Source: Photobacterium sp. TLY01 (GTDB lineage: Bacteria > Pseudomonadota > Gammaproteobacteria > Enterobacterales > Vibrionaceae). From it: a stretch of DNA of 64,000 bases. Position numbers and translations under genes: made by a program. Position 1 is the stretch's first letter, and each line of letters starts with the position of its first letter. Positions 49,553-60,327 of the stretch are shown piece after piece. The stretch spans positions 2,432,601 to 2,496,600 of the forward strand of contig NZ_CP090364.1 of assembly GCF_021432065.1 (NCBI RefSeq). The letters run 5' to 3'. The notes beneath the pieces are model-generated. The model did not search any database and had not been told where the DNA came from. It worked only from the letters and a program-made list of their open reading frames with translations.

Positions 49553-49583
49553 AAATGCCAGTCAGTAAAACTGACTGGCATTT
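49553..49583 (-). terminator. guaBA terminator
   Basis: Fourteen-bp perfect stem (AAATGCCAGTCAGT and its complement) with a 3-nt loop, extended on the minus strand by T residues. 45 nt beyond the guaA stop. Confidence 0.9.
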
Positions 49584-49627
49584 CATTCAAACGTCTAAAT
49601 CGCCTGATTCGCGATTGATGGTGTGGG

Positions 49628-51205
49628 TTATTCCCACTCAATCGTCGCTGGCGGTTTACCTGAGATGTCGTAAACCACGCGGGAGATACCGTCCACTTCG
49701 TTGATGATGCGATTGGAGACCTTGCCCAGGAAGTCGTATGGCAGGTGTGCCCAATGTGCGGTCATGAAGTCGATGGTTTCTACTGCGCGCAAAGAAACAA
49801 CCCAGTCGTACTTACGGCCATCGCCCATCACGCCCACAGAGCGGACCGGCAGGAAAACAGTGAAGGCCTGAGAGACTTTGTTGTACAGATCCGCTTTGTG
49901 CAGCTCTTCAATGAAGATGGCATCGGCACGACGCAGCAAATCACAGTACTCTTTCTTCACTTCACCCAGCACACGCACACCCAGACCCGGTCCAGGGAAC
50001 GGGTGGCGATACAGCATGTTGTACGGCAGACCCAGTTCCAGGCCGATCTTACGTACTTCGTCTTTGAACAGCTCTTTGAGCGGCTCAACCAGACCCATGG
50101 CCATATCTTCCGGCAGACCACCGACGTTGTGGTGCGACTTGATGACATGAGCTTTACCGGTTTTAGACGCCGCAGATTCGATCACATCAGGATAAATCGT
50201 GCCCTGCGCCAGCCACTTGGCGTTTTGCAGTTTCTTCGATTCTTCATCAAAGACATCCACGAACACGTGACCGATGATTTTACGCTTGGCTTCCGGATCC
50301 GCTTCGCCGGCCAGTGCCGACAAGAAACGCTCTTCGGCATTAACATGCACAATGTTCAGACCAAAGTGATCGCCGAACATTTCCATCACCTGCTCGCCTT
50401 CGTTCAGACGCAGCAGACCGTTGTCGACAAACACACAGGTCAGCTTGTCACCGATAGCACGGTGGATCAGCATAGCCACAACCGATGAATCGACACCGCC
50501 GGACAGACCCAGGATCACTTCATCGTCACCTACCTGCTCCTTGATACGCGCAATGGCGTCATCAATGATGGTCGATGGCGTCCACAGCTTCTCACAGCCA
50601 CAGATGTTCAGCACAAAGTTTTCCAGCAGGCGCAGCCCCTGGCGGGTATGCGTCACTTCAGGGTGGAACTGCACGCCGTAGAAGTGCTTCTCTTCGTTCG
50701 CCATCGCAGCGTACGGACAGGTTTCAGTGGCGGCAACTTTCACGAAATCAGCAGGGATTTCGACAACTTTGTCACCGTGGCTCATCCAGACGTCCAGCAG
50801 GGCGTTCCCGTCTTCTGCCACAGCGTCTTCAATATTTTTCAGCAGCGCAGTCGGTTCAATCACTTCAACCTGCGCATAACCAAATTCGCGCATGTCAGAA
50901 CCGGCCACTTTACCGCCCAACTGCTCTGCCATGGTCTGCATACCGTAACACACACCCAGAACAGGCACACCGGCTTCAAACACATACTGAGGGGCGCGAG
51001 GTGAATTCTCTGCCGCGACACTCTCCGGACCACCAGACAGGATAATACCGTTCGGATTGAAATCGCGGATATCCGCCTCTTCCACATCCCAGCTCCACAG
51101 TTCGCAGTACACACCGATTTCGCGGATACGACGCGCGATCAGCTGTGTGTATTGGGAACCGAAGTCCAGGATAAGAATACGTTGATCATGAATATTTGTG
51201 GTCAT
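49628..51205 (-). CDS. guaA: GMP synthase (glutamine-hydrolysing)
   Basis: Converts XMP to GMP. 525 aa from the ATG at 51205, matching E. coli; an upstream in-frame start at 51232 adds nine unconserved residues. Glutaminase nucleophile C86 in GVCYGMQ with the His/Glu motif [11 protein letters not shown]-pyrophosphatase P-loop [10 protein letters not shown]-terminal dimer domain ending PPATIEWE. Downstream of guaB after 110 bp that include a small GACCGG/CCGGTC hairpin (51281-51304). Confidence 0.98.
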   Translation of the reverse strand: MTTNIHDQRILILDFGSQYTQLIARRIREIGVYCELWSWDVEEADIRDFNPNGIILSGGPESVAAENSPRAPQYVFEAGVPVLGVCYGMQTMAEQLGGKVAGSDMREFGYAQVEVIEPTALLKNIEDAVAEDGNALLDVWMSHGDKVVEIPADFVKVAATETCPYAAMANEEKHFYGVQFHPEVTHTRQGLRLLENFVLNICGCEKLWTPSTIIDDAIARIKEQVGDDEVILGLSGGVDSSVVAMLIHRAIGDKLTCVFVDNGLLRLNEGEQVMEMFGDHFGLNIVHVNAEERFLSALAGEADPEAKRKIIGHVFVDVFDEESKKLQNAKWLAQGTIYPDVIESAASKTGKAHVIKSHHNVGGLPEDMAMGLVEPLKELFKDEVRKIGLELGLPYNMLYRHPFPGPGLGVRVLGEVKKEYCDLLRRADAIFIEELHKADLYNKVSQAFTVFLPVRSVGVMGDGRKYDWVVSLRAVETIDFMTAHWAHLPYDFLGKVSNRIINEVDGISRVVYDISGKPPATIEWE

Positions 51206-51315
51206 TCGGGCAGTCTCAAATATCAATTGCAATCAAAAGGGGCGGCATACCACCCCGGGAAAATTTGTCGGTTAAATGCAGACCGGCTGCCTCAGCAACC
51301 GGTCCAGTCCGTGTA

Positions 51316-52782
51316 TTATGAGCCCATACGGTAGTTAGGCGCTTCTTTGGTGATCGTCACATCGTGAACGTGCGATTCTTGCATACCCGCACCAGAGATA
51401 CGGACAAACTCCGCTTTGGTACGCAGATCTTCAATCGTTGGTGAGCCGGTCAGGCCCATGCTTGAACGCAGGCCGCCCATTTGCTGGTGAACGATTTCTT
51501 TCAAGTGACCTTTATAAGCAACACGGCCTTCAATCCCTTCTGGGACCAGTTTGTCAGCCGCATTGTCCGTCTGGAAGTAACGGTCAGATGAGCCTTTAGA
51601 CATCGCGCCCAGAGAACCCATACCACGGTATGACTTGTAGGCACGGCCCTGGTACAGCTCAACTTCACCCGGCGCTTCATCGGTACCGGCAAACATCGAG
51701 CCAACCATGACACAAGAGGCCCCCGCTGCAATGGCTTTACACATATCACCAGAGAAACGGATACCGCCGTCAGCAATCACAGGAATATCGTATTCATTAG
51801 CGACAGCCGCTGCATCCGCAATCGCCGTAATTTGAGGTACACCCACGCCGGTTACAATCCGGGTTGTACAAATTGAACCCGGGCCAATCCCCACTTTCAC
51901 GGCACTCACACCGGCTTCAATCAGGGCTCGCGCACCTTCTGCCGTAGCAACATTACCGCCGACAATCGGCAGTTCAGGGAAAGCCGCACGGGTTTCACGG
52001 ATACGCTGCAGTACACCTTCAGAGTGACCGTGAGAAGAGTCAATCAGCAGCACATCCACACCGGCTTCTACCAGCGCTTTCACGCGCTCTTCGTTACCAG
52101 CACCCGCACCAACTGCAGCGCCCACACGCAAACGGCCCTGCTCATCTTTGCAGGCATTCGGCTTACGCTCGGCTTTCTGGAAGTCTTTGGCAGTGATCAT
52201 GCCCTTCAGCTGGAACTGGTCATTGACAACCAGCACTTTCTCAACGCGATGCGCTTGCATCACGGCTTCAACCTCTTCACGGGAAGCGCCTTCTTTCACA
52301 GAAGCCAGACGCTCTTTAGAGGTCATCACGCTTTCTACTTTCTGTGTCAGGTCGGTGACGAAACGCACATCACGGCCGGTAATGATACCCACCAGCGCGT
52401 GGTTGTCATCCACAACAGGGAAACCGGCAAAGCCGTTTTCTTCCGTCAGGCGTTTCACATCAGAAATGGTTTGGTAAGGTTTTACCGTCACCGGCTCCTG
52501 CACCACACCGGCTTCAAATTTCTTCACCATGCGCACTTCGCGCGCCTGTTGCTCAATTGACATATTCTTGTGAATAAAGCCAATTCCCCCTTCCTGGGCC
52601 AATGCAATTGCCAGTCGGCCTTCCGTTACTGTATCCATGGAGGCAGATACCATCGGGATATTCAGAGTAATGGTCTTGGTCAGACGGGTGCGCAGATCGG
52701 CAGTGTTAGGAAGAACAGTCGAATGTGCCGGAACTAGCAGGACATCGTCAAAGGTCAAAGCTTCTTGTTTGATACGTAACAT
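51316..52782 (-). CDS. guaB: IMP dehydrogenase
   Basis: NAD-dependent oxidation of IMP to XMP, the first committed step to GMP. 488 aa, as in E. coli. TIM barrel interrupted by two CBS domains (about 93-205); catalytic C305 in [13 protein letters not shown]; the flap sequence [20 protein letters not shown]. First gene of guaBA, controlled from a promoter with a PurR operator. Confidence 0.98.
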   Translation of the reverse strand: MLRIKQEALTFDDVLLVPAHSTVLPNTADLRTRLTKTITLNIPMVSASMDTVTEGRLAIALAQEGGIGFIHKNMSIEQQAREVRMVKKFEAGVVQEPVTVKPYQTISDVKRLTEENGFAGFPVVDDNHALVGIITGRDVRFVTDLTQKVESVMTSKERLASVKEGASREEVEAVMQAHRVEKVLVVNDQFQLKGMITAKDFQKAERKPNACKDEQGRLRVGAAVGAGAGNEERVKALVEAGVDVLLIDSSHGHSEGVLQRIRETRAAFPELPIVGGNVATAEGARALIEAGVSAVKVGIGPGSICTTRIVTGVGVPQITAIADAAAVANEYDIPVIADGGIRFSGDMCKAIAAGASCVMVGSMFAGTDEAPGEVELYQGRAYKSYRGMGSLGAMSKGSSDRYFQTDNAADKLVPEGIEGRVAYKGHLKEIVHQQMGGLRSSMGLTGSPTIEDLRTKAEFVRISGAGMQESHVHDVTITKEAPNYRMGS

Positions 52783-52838
52783 CGCAATATCTCACACCAT
52801 GTAAGGTTTTAAAGAAGGGATAAAATATTGCGAACGAA

Positions 52839-52865
52839 TTATACGTACGAAGCAAACGTTTGGCT
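52839..52865 (-). promoter_or_regulatory. guaB promoter with PurR operator
   Basis: Perfect -10 TATAAT on the minus strand (52844-52839), immediately downstream of a PurR-type operator AAGCAAACGTTTGGCT (52850-52865). The operator covers the region between -10 and -35, so binding would block RNA polymerase. The start would be about 50 nt upstream of guaB. Confidence 0.8.
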
Positions 52866-52887
52866 AGAAAAAAATAAATCTTTTTTA

Positions 52888-52916
52888 TTGACACTTTTCC
52901 GTTGATACGTAATATA
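52888..52916 (+). promoter_or_regulatory. Likely xseA promoter
   Basis: TTGACA at 52888-52893 followed after 17 nt by AATATA (52911-52916), within an A/T-rich stretch. It would give a leader of about 150 nt to xseA. Confidence 0.5.
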
Positions 52917-53075
52917 TTCCGGTTTAAGTGACCAAGCTGCGGGCCGTAGTTCAGGGCCTCTCTGCGCCTGTACGCTTTTCAGCCTCTCCTGCTGCGACAT
53001 TCATTTGATACTGCTATCAAAATCGTGCACCATCCCCTTCTGTCTTAATGTCCTGCAATCACAGGTTTCCTTGTC

Positions 53076-54425
53076 GTGAGTCTCTACAGCACTGCCTCAA
53101 CCCAGAATCCGCGTATCTATACAGTGTCCAGTCTGAATGCTCAGGTTCGCCTTTTGCTTGAGAATGAAATGGGGGTTGTCTGGCTGATCGGTGAATTATC
53201 AAACTTTTCAGCACCGGTGTCCGGTCACTGGTATTTCACCCTGAAAGACGCGCGGGCGCAGGTAAAATGCGCCATGTTTCGCGGCAACAACCAGCGTGTC
53301 ACCTTTCGCCCGGCGAACGGTAATCAGGTCTTAGTGAAAGCGCGGCTTTCCCTTTATGAGCCCCGGGGCGATTATCAGCTGATTATTGACAGCATGCAGC
53401 CCGAAGGGGATGGCCGCCTGCAGCAGCAGTTCGAAAAACTGAAAATGCAGCTGGCAGCAGAAGGATTGTTTGCCCAGACGCTGAAAAAGCCCCTGCCAGA
53501 GCAACCGAAACGGGTGGGCATTATTACCTCAAAAACCGGGGCTGCCCTGCACGATATTCTCCAGGTGCTTAAGCGCCGGGATCCGAGCCTGCCCGTCGTG
53601 ATCTACCCCACTATGGTTCAGGGAGAAGGGGCCGCTATCTCCATCGCGCAGGCTATCGGCCGTGCCAACACACGGCAGGAATGTGATGTCCTGATTGTCG
53701 GACGTGGCGGTGGCTCACTGGAGGATCTCTGGGCGTTTAACGAGGAGATTGTCGCCCGCACCATCGCAGCCAGCCAGATCCCCATTATCAGTGCAGTCGG
53801 TCATGAAGTGGATGTCACTATCGCAGATTTTGTCGCCGACATGCGGGCCCCCACCCCTTCCGCGGCCGCCGAACTGGTCAGCCGCGATCTCAGCGCCCGA
53901 GTACAGAAAATCTATCAGCATCAGCAACAGTTGCGGCATGCAATGCGGCATTACCTGTCCGTCAGGCAAAGCCAGCTTGTTCGCTGGCAGCACAGGCTGG
54001 ATCGCCAGCATCCGCAAGTCCAGTTGAATCAACAGAGCCAACGTCTGGATGAGTTGCGCAGCCGTCTCGAGCGGGCGATGCGCAAACAGCTCTCTGAGCG
54101 TCAGCAGCACCTGCACCGCAGTGATTATAAACTGGCGCTGCATTCACCGGCCCATCAGCTGGAACGGTTCAGTAGTCAGTTGGCCACCCATCAGCGCCGT
54201 TTACGCGATGCCATGGATCGCCGGCTGGTGAAAGCCAGCCACCAGCTGGCTCTGGCGACCGAAAAACTCGATGCCGTCAGCCCGCTGGCCACCTTGGCCC
54301 GGGGTTATTCCATTACCCGTGATAAGAACGGCCAGGTGATCCGCAGTTCAAGCCAGGTTAACGCCGGTGATACACTGCAAACCACCCTAGCCGATGGCAA
54401 TGTACACTCCATAGTCACGGAGTAA
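53076..54425 (+). CDS. xseA: Exodeoxyribonuclease VII large subunit
   Basis: Large subunit of the single-strand exonuclease VII, 449 aa with a GTG start at 53076. N-terminal OB fold ([40 protein letters not shown]), the catalytic region ([53 protein letters not shown] in overlapping motifs), a long coiled coil at about 270-380 and a C-terminal beta segment. The divergent guaB/xseA layout is conserved in E. coli. Confidence 0.96.
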   Translation: MSLYSTASTQNPRIYTVSSLNAQVRLLLENEMGVVWLIGELSNFSAPVSGHWYFTLKDARAQVKCAMFRGNNQRVTFRPANGNQVLVKARLSLYEPRGDYQLIIDSMQPEGDGRLQQQFEKLKMQLAAEGLFAQTLKKPLPEQPKRVGIITSKTGAALHDILQVLKRRDPSLPVVIYPTMVQGEGAAISIAQAIGRANTRQECDVLIVGRGGGSLEDLWAFNEEIVARTIAASQIPIISAVGHEVDVTIADFVADMRAPTPSAAAELVSRDLSARVQKIYQHQQQLRHAMRHYLSVRQSQLVRWQHRLDRQHPQVQLNQQSQRLDELRSRLERAMRKQLSERQQHLHRSDYKLALHSPAHQLERFSSQLATHQRRLRDAMDRRLVKASHQLALATEKLDAVSPLATLARGYSITRDKNGQVIRSSSQVNAGDTLQTTLADGNVHSIVTE

Positions 54426-54441
54426 GTTTTCGCCCACCCTG

Positions 54442-56055
54442 TCAGGCAGCGTCTTCCACCATCATGCAGGCGCTGATCAGACGTTGGGTGTACGCCTGCT
54501 GCGGATGGTCAAAAATCTGTTCAGGCGTGCCCTGCTCGACCACCTCACCACGCTGCATCACCATCACCTGGTCTGAAATGGCACGCACGACGGCCAGATC
54601 ATGGCTGATAAACACATAACCGATGTGATGGCGACGCTGAATGTCTTTGAGCAGCTCCAGCACAGTGAGCTGTACCGAGCGGTCTAATGCCGATGTCGGC
54701 TCATCCAGCAAAATAAACTTAGGCTCGGAAACCAAAGCACGGGCAATCGCAATGCGCTGGCGCTGGCCGCCGGAAAACTCATGGGGATAACGGTTGATGC
54801 AGGTGGGATCCATACGCACCTCGTCCAGCGCTTTTCGCGCTTTCTGGATGCGCTCACTTTTCGTCATTTGCGTAAAAACGGTCAGAGGTTCAGTGATGAT
54901 CTCACCGATGGTCATCCGGGGTGACAGTGAGCCATAGGGGTCCTGGAAGACCATTTGCATGTGACGCTTCAATTCAAAGCGCTCTCTGGCACTCATGTCG
55001 CCCAGTTTCCTGCCCTCAAAACTGACCGTGCCGCTAAATGGCAGCAATTGCATCAGAGCGCGGCCGAGCGTGGATTTACCTGAACCGGATTCACCCACGA
55101 TTCCCAGTGTTTCTCCCTGCCGCAATGTCAGGCTGATGCCTTTCACTGCATCCAGATATTCGCTCGGCTGGCCCAGCCAGTTTGACTTCAGCACATAGCG
55201 AACCTTGATTTCCTGCGCATCTAAAATCACAGGAGCTTGCGGTTTCTCGCTCGCTTCACCCGGCTTAGGCTCAGCATCGAGCAGCATTTTGGTGTACGGG
55301 TGCTCTGGCGAATGGAAAACCTTGTCGACATGACCGGCTTCGACCACTTCCCCTTGACACATCACCACCACATCATCGGCAAAATGGCGCACCACACCCA
55401 AATCATGAGTGATGAACAGAATCGCCATTCCCATCTCAGCCTGAATTTCTTTCAGTAACGACAGCACCTCTGCCTGCACTGTGACATCCAGCGCTGTGGT
55501 TGGCTCATCCGCAATCAGCAAATCGGGCTTATTCGCCAGCGCCATGGCTATCATGATCCGCTGCAGCTGGCCGCCGGAGAATTCATGGGAATAGTGGCGA
55601 AGTCGCTTGCGCGGCTCAGGCAGCTGTACCCGCTCAAACAGTGCCAGCGTTTCTTCCATTGCCTCTTGTCTCGTCACATCGCGGTGGCAGCGAATCGCTT
55701 CAGCCACTTGCTCCCCAACCGGCATATAGGGATTGAGTGACGTCATCGGCTCCTGAAAGATCATCGCTATCTTGCCACCTCGGTAGCCCCGCAGCACGCG
55801 CTCTGGCAACGACAATAAATCCGTTCCCTGAAAATGAATCTGGCTGCTGGGATCGACCCAGGCATTTTTCGGCAGCAGCCCCATGAGAGCACCAGAGGTG
55901 ACGGATTTACCCGAACCGGACTCTCCCACCAGTGCCAGGGTCTGCCCCTGATGCATACTGAAGCTGACTTGTTTTACCGCATCAACGATGCCTGTCTCCA
56001 TGGTGAATGACACTGACAGCTTGTCGACCGTCAGCAGCGGACGCTGCATATCCAT
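54442..56055 (-). CDS. Tandem peptide-type ABC ATPase (YejF-like), stand-alone
   Basis: 537 aa with two complete ATPase domains: Walker A GESGSGKSV / GESGSGKST, signatures FSGGQLQRIMIA / FSGGQRQRIAIA, Walker B LLIADEPTTALD / FILLDEPTSALD. Both halves resemble DppD/DppF-type ATPases fused as in YejF. I start at the ATG at 56055, seven nt after AAAAGGA; an in-frame TTG lies at 56082. No permease or binding-protein gene is adjacent. A strong Fur-like site directly upstream suggests iron control, so the partner may be a siderophore or peptide permease elsewhere. Confidence 0.88.
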   Translation of the reverse strand: MDMQRPLLTVDKLSVSFTMETGIVDAVKQVSFSMHQGQTLALVGESGSGKSVTSGALMGLLPKNAWVDPSSQIHFQGTDLLSLPERVLRGYRGGKIAMIFQEPMTSLNPYMPVGEQVAEAIRCHRDVTRQEAMEETLALFERVQLPEPRKRLRHYSHEFSGGQLQRIMIAMALANKPDLLIADEPTTALDVTVQAEVLSLLKEIQAEMGMAILFITHDLGVVRHFADDVVVMCQGEVVEAGHVDKVFHSPEHPYTKMLLDAEPKPGEASEKPQAPVILDAQEIKVRYVLKSNWLGQPSEYLDAVKGISLTLRQGETLGIVGESGSGKSTLGRALMQLLPFSGTVSFEGRKLGDMSARERFELKRHMQMVFQDPYGSLSPRMTIGEIITEPLTVFTQMTKSERIQKARKALDEVRMDPTCINRYPHEFSGGQRQRIAIARALVSEPKFILLDEPTSALDRSVQLTVLELLKDIQRRHHIGYVFISHDLAVVRAISDQVMVMQRGEVVEQGTPEQIFDHPQQAYTQRLISACMMVEDAA

Positions 56056-56080
56056 ACCGGAATCCTTTTCCTGATCACTC

Positions 56081-56107
56081 AAATGATAATTATTAGCAAA
56101 TGAGAAT
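56081..56107 (-). promoter_or_regulatory. Fur-like box upstream of the tandem ATPase
   Basis: AATGATAATTATTAGCAAA (56082-56100) matches the 19-bp Fur consensus AATGATAAT-N-ATT-N-TCATT at 14 of 17 fixed positions, and a second half-site AATGAGAAT overlaps to the right (56099-56107). It sits about 26-52 bp upstream of the chosen ATG, where it would cover the promoter. Confidence 0.6.
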
Positions 56108-56205
56108 AAATCAAATCAGTAGAATTGGCTATAGATGAGTATGGTTCATACCGTAAAAAGTGAGAAAAACCATCTGAGATCAGTTTTCGCACTGGTCGTC
56201 ACGGA

Positions 56206-56445
56206 TCATTTCGCGGTTTTATCTGCCAGAGTAAAAGAGATCACCGCTTGCGATTTTGACTTGAGCTCATTGCAGTGCGCGCAGAAATAGCTGGTAGCGC
56301 CGCAAGCATTCAGGCTTTCCAAGGGGTGTCCGCAATCGCGACAAGTGGCCTGCTTTACCGCCCGGCGTTCACAGTGAGGACAAAAGTACCCTTGATACTG
56401 CCAGACAAGATTTAACCGGCATTCCGGACAAAGTGGTTGAGACAT
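56206..56445 (-). CDS. yfgJ: Zinc-ribbon protein, YfgJ family
   Basis: 79-aa protein with four CxxC pairs (CPEC, CPHC, CRDC, CAHC), predicting two zinc ribbons, plus the segment ESLNACGATSYFC typical of YfgJ/DUF1407. Function unknown. In E. coli yfgJ also lies between xseA and der, so the position supports orthology. Confidence 0.85.
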   Translation of the reverse strand: MSQPLCPECRLNLVWQYQGYFCPHCERRAVKQATCRDCGHPLESLNACGATSYFCAHCNELKSKSQAVISFTLADKTAK

Positions 56446-56871
56446 ATCGCACGCTCCTGGGATTCAGATCAGTGTCATCGGCTTTAGTGTATCAATAGCA
56501 GAGATCGGCAACAGAGGCTTGATCAACGACAAAGTCCCAGCTGATCAGCGATCACCTCCCAAAAGAACATTTATCAATACAGTTCCCGAAAGCATAAGTT
56601 ACATGTTCTGTATATGAATTTTAAACAGAATAAAAATCTTGTTTTTTGTTTTATTTTGATAAGATCCAGCATATATGGAAATCGGAAATCCGATTGCTGA
56701 CTCGTCTGTCAGTGCTGTATTTACAGGGGGTTAGTGGCAAAGTGATACGATCGAAAACAAGTCAGCCGGCAGGATAATCTTCGCTCATCGATCCCTGCTT
56801 CCCGGCAATATGATCCTCTGCTGCTTTTTATGATCAAAAAAAACCCGGCTTTATCAGCCGGGTCTGAGTGT
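56446..56871. other. 426-bp gap between yfgJ and der
   Basis: No gene. A/T-rich sequence at about 56575-56700, probably the yfgJ promoter region, and the der terminator at the right end. No repeat or operator recognised. Confidence 0.4.
56843..56863 (-). terminator. der terminator
   Basis: ACCCGGCT / AGCCGGGT stem with a 5-nt loop; the minus-strand side runs into a T8 tract. Nine nt beyond the der stop. Confidence 0.88.
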
Positions 56872-58380
56872 TTACTGGTTGCGGTCCCTGTTCTTCAAGG
56901 CATTAGTCAGGCGCTTACGCTGCCGCTCCTGAGACACAGTCAATTTCTGACGTTTCTCATTACCAAATGGGTTATCACTGTTATGGAAGTGAATCCGGAT
57001 CGGTGTTCCCATCAGATCCAATGTCTTACGGAAGTAATTCATCAGATAACGCTTATAAGAACCCGGCAAGTCGTTCACCTGATTGCCATGCACCACAACG
57101 ATTGGCGGGTTATAGCCCCCTGCGTGTGCATATTTCAGTTTCACCCGACGGCCGCGGATCATCGGCGGCTGGTGGTCATCCTGTGCCATTTGCATAATAC
57201 GGGTCAGCAGAGAGGTACTGATTCGCTTCGTCGCAGACTGGTACGCTTCCTTCACTGATTCGTACAAATGGCCCACCCCTGTGCCGTGCAGGGCAGAAAT
57301 AAAGTGGATTCGAGCAAAATCGACAAAGCCAAGGCGGCGATCAAGCTCAGATTTCACCCGCTCTTTGACTTCGTTATCCAGGCCGTCCCACTTGTTGACC
57401 GCAATGACCAGTGAACGACCGGAATTGAGCGCAAAACCCAGCAGGCTCAAATCCTGATCCGAAATATTTTCACGGGCATCAATGATCAGCAGCACCACGT
57501 TGGCATCTTCAACGGCTTTCAGCGTCTGAATCACTGAGAATTTCTCGACCGCTTCGTTCATGTTCTTACGGCGACGGACACCTGCGGTATCAATCAGCAC
57601 GTACTCCTGACCGTCACGTTCCATCGGAATGTAAATCGAATCACGCGTGGTACCGGGCATATCGTAAACAACAACACGCTCTTCACCAAGGATCCGGTTC
57701 GTCAGGGTCGATTTACCCACATTCGGACGACCGATAATCGCCAGCTTGATCGGTTGTTCCTGCAGTCGCTTATAGGCAGCTTCCGCATCTTCTTCTGTCA
57801 GGTTCGCCTTTTCGATGGCATCAGCGGAATCCAGGCTTTCGATATCGACAAAGCCGTCGTCTTCTTCGGCCTGCCGTGCTTTCCATTCTTCAACGAAAGG
57901 TGCCAGTGCACGCTCCATCAAGGCTGTCACACCACGGTTCTGCGCCGCAGCGATCTGATACATATCATCCACGCCCAGCTTCCAGAAATCCGCGCAGGCG
58001 CTGTCAGCGTCGATACCGTCAATCTTGTTCACAACTAAAAAAGTTGGCTTCTGACGACTGCGAAGGTGCTTGGCAATGGCTTCATCCGAAGCGGTCAGGC
58101 CAGCACGGCCATCAACCAGGAACAGCACAACATCTGCTTCTTCAATGGCGGTCAGCGATTGCTCCGCCATTTTGGTCTCGACACCTTCCTCGGAGCCATC
58201 AATACCGCCGGTGTCGATGACAATGAATTCGTTCTCTTCGAGCTCTGCTCGACCGTACTTACGATCCCTGGTTAGGCCAGGAAAGTCAGCGACCAGCGCA
58301 TCCCGGGTGCGAGTAAGACGGTTAAACAACGTCGATTTACCCACGTTCGGGCGCCCGACAAGGGCAACTACAGGAATCAC
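56872..58380 (-). CDS. der: Ribosome-assembly GTPase Der (EngA)
   Basis: Essential GTPase for 50S assembly, 502 aa. Two G domains, each with GRPNVGKST, a DxxG (DTGGIDG / DTAGVRRR) and NKxD (NKIDGID / NKWDGLD), followed by a KH-like domain. An acidic linker ([19 protein letters not shown]) lies between the G domains. Last gene of the conserved pilW-rodZ-ispG-hisS-yfgM-bamB-der array. Confidence 0.98.
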   Translation of the reverse strand: MIPVVALVGRPNVGKSTLFNRLTRTRDALVADFPGLTRDRKYGRAELEENEFIVIDTGGIDGSEEGVETKMAEQSLTAIEEADVVLFLVDGRAGLTASDEAIAKHLRSRQKPTFLVVNKIDGIDADSACADFWKLGVDDMYQIAAAQNRGVTALMERALAPFVEEWKARQAEEDDGFVDIESLDSADAIEKANLTEEDAEAAYKRLQEQPIKLAIIGRPNVGKSTLTNRILGEERVVVYDMPGTTRDSIYIPMERDGQEYVLIDTAGVRRRKNMNEAVEKFSVIQTLKAVEDANVVLLIIDARENISDQDLSLLGFALNSGRSLVIAVNKWDGLDNEVKERVKSELDRRLGFVDFARIHFISALHGTGVGHLYESVKEAYQSATKRISTSLLTRIMQMAQDDHQPPMIRGRRVKLKYAHAGGYNPPIVVVHGNQVNDLPGSYKRYLMNYFRKTLDLMGTPIRIHFHNSDNPFGNEKRQKLTVSQERQRKRLTNALKNRDRNQ

Positions 58381-58532
58381 AATGAGTTTACCTCTATCTT
58401 TTTCATCATCTGAATGACAGTAATGTCTGTCTCAAACGACAATCACTACGTCAAGGGTAGAATAACAACGGCCCCTGATGTGAATACAAACAGGAGCCGA
58501 AGCGTTAATCTTATCACAGAATATGCCTGTGA

Positions 58533-59690
58533 CTAAGGCAAATGCATTTTGCTCAATTTCCCTTCTCGGGTCACCACCAGATAGCCATCTGACAGTGCTA
58601 ATGGCGGAATAGCAATGCCGCTGCCATCGGTTTGCTGCTGGGCAAGAAATTCACCGGTGCGGGTATCCAGCCAATGCAGATAGCCCAGGCTGTCACCCAG
58701 CACTAACTTCCCATTGATCACAGAAGGCGCACTGAGGATGCGGTGAGCCAGCTCAGTATTTTGCCACAGCTCTGTGCCGCTGCGAATGTCCACGGCCACC
58801 AGGTGATCCTCTGCGGTAACCAGAAACAGCAACCCACTGTCGATCACAAAGTCAGTGGCAGATGAGTAGTTGCGTTTCCACACTTGCTGACCACTACGCA
58901 GATCGATCGAGACCAGATTGCCGTTGTAACCGGCCGCATACAGGCGATCCCCCTCAATCACAGGGGCTGCATCAACATCGACCAGACGGTCAATTTCTGT
59001 CGCGCCCTGTGGCTGACCAATCGGCTGTTGCCACAACAGCTGGCCATTGCGGATGAAAGCCCCCGCCAGCCGGCCGTTGGCCTGTCCCCAGAATACCCCG
59101 CCGGAAATAGACACAGGAGCGCTGTCACCCCGCAGCGTCAACGAGGGCACTTCACTGCTGATTTGCCACTTGGACGCTCCGGTTTCGGCATCTAAAGCCT
59201 GCAGGATACCGCGGCTGGTGTTCACCAGCAGCAGGCCTTCATCCGCCAGAGGTTTAGCCAGCACTTCGCCATCAATGTCAACACGCCAGGCTTGTTCACC
59301 GGTTTCTGCATCCAACGCAATGACTTCAGCATTCTCACTGCCGATAAAGACTTTGTTGTAAGCCACAGTCAGACCGCCAGACAACTTCGCATTGCCGCCG
59401 CCAGCGATCTCGTGTTCCCACACACTCTTCCCTGTTGCCGGATCCAAGGCTTCTACCTTGCCTTCACGGCTGGCAACAAACAATTTCCCGTATCCCGTCA
59501 CCGGAGACAGACGCGAGTAATAATGCTGGACGCCTTCATCAATATTGCGTGTCCAGTCCTGAACCGGCGTGAACTGGTTTTCAACCGCAGGAAGGGGGGC
59601 CATTTGCACCGCTTCTTCTTCACTGGCACAGCCGCTCAATACACCAATAGCGACAGCGAGCGCTACAGCTTGCTTCAATAGCTTTCGCAT
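58533..59690 (-). CDS. bamB: Outer-membrane assembly lipoprotein BamB
   Basis: Beta-propeller lipoprotein of the BAM complex, 385 aa. Signal peptide ends LSGC with lipid Cys21. Repeated PQQ-like blades (ALDPATGKSVWEHEI, ALDAETGEQAWRVDI, ALDAETGASKWQISS, DLRSGQQVWKRNY) build the eight-bladed propeller. It follows yfgM by 12 nt. Confidence 0.96.
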   Translation of the reverse strand: MRKLLKQAVALAVAIGVLSGCASEEEAVQMAPLPAVENQFTPVQDWTRNIDEGVQHYYSRLSPVTGYGKLFVASREGKVEALDPATGKSVWEHEIAGGGNAKLSGGLTVAYNKVFIGSENAEVIALDAETGEQAWRVDIDGEVLAKPLADEGLLLVNTSRGILQALDAETGASKWQISSEVPSLTLRGDSAPVSISGGVFWGQANGRLAGAFIRNGQLLWQQPIGQPQGATEIDRLVDVDAAPVIEGDRLYAAGYNGNLVSIDLRSGQQVWKRNYSSATDFVIDSGLLFLVTAEDHLVAVDIRSGTELWQNTELAHRILSAPSVINGKLVLGDSLGYLHWLDTRTGEFLAQQQTDGSGIAIPPLALSDGYLVVTREGKLSKMHLP

Positions 59691-59702
59691 ACTCTGTCGC
59701 CT

Positions 59703-60314
59703 TTACTGGGCCAGGTCGTCAAGTTTAATCTGCAGTGCCGGAGATGCACCCAATTGCTGTGCGCTGATATAAGCATCACGAGCCCCTGATTTATCCCCTT
59801 TCTGCAATAAAATATCACCGCGCAGTTCAGTTACTTTGCCCTGCCAGCTTTCTGCTTTCACTTTATCCAGCTCCGCCAGTGCATTATCGTAAGACTGCTG
59901 AGCCGCCAGAATACGCGCCAGACGGGTATGAGCCACAGGCAGCAGAGCAACATCCTCAGTATGGCTGATAGCCCAGTTTAACTGCGCTGCAGCGGCGTCC
60001 AGTTCCCCTTTCTCAACCTGCACTTTGGCCAGTTGCAATGCAGCCAAAACCGCATACTGGCTGCCTGAGTTATCTTTGATAAAAGTCTGAGTCTGACTGA
60101 TAGCGTCGTCGCTGCCACTGTCCAGAGCCTGCACAACCTGAGTATAGGCTTCAGAAGCTTGCTCCTTCGCCGTCTGCACTTCTCCCTGATAATAACGCCA
60201 GCCATACAGGCCGCCCAGGCCAAGTACGGCACCAAGCACAACGGCTTTACCGTTTTCCTTCATCCATGCCTTAATGGATTCAATCTGTTGCTCTTCTGTG
60301 GTATTGACGTCCAC
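59703..60314 (-). CDS. yfgM: YfgM family SecYEG-associated protein
   Basis: 203-aa inner-membrane protein with a cytoplasmic N-terminus (TEEQQIESIKAWMKENG), one TM at about 22-42 and a periplasmic TPR domain (KVQVEKGELDAAAAQLNWAI, LARILAAQQSYDNALAELD). In E. coli YfgM works with PpiD at the Sec translocon. Position between hisS and bamB is conserved. Confidence 0.93.
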   Translation of the reverse strand: MDVNTTEEQQIESIKAWMKENGKAVVLGAVLGLGGLYGWRYYQGEVQTAKEQASEAYTQVVQALDSGSDDAISQTQTFIKDNSGSQYAVLAALQLAKVQVEKGELDAAAAQLNWAISHTEDVALLPVAHTRLARILAAQQSYDNALAELDKVKAESWQGKVTELRGDILLQKGDKSGARDAYISAQQLGASPALQIKLDDLAQ

Positions 60315-60327
60315 GTCCTGTCCTCTC

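Larger units (their letters stand above)
49183..49627. other. abgT-guaA intergenic region with possible gene remnant
   Basis: 445 bp. The left half (49183-49385) is A/T-rich and is the abgT-like promoter region. Then come a terminator, a short coding-like fragment on the minus strand, and the guaA terminator, all listed separately. Confidence 0.5.

Noticed and set aside
49745-50488. Plus-strand frame opposite guaA (247 codons)
   Set aside because: Antisense shadow of a highly conserved gene with no start signals.
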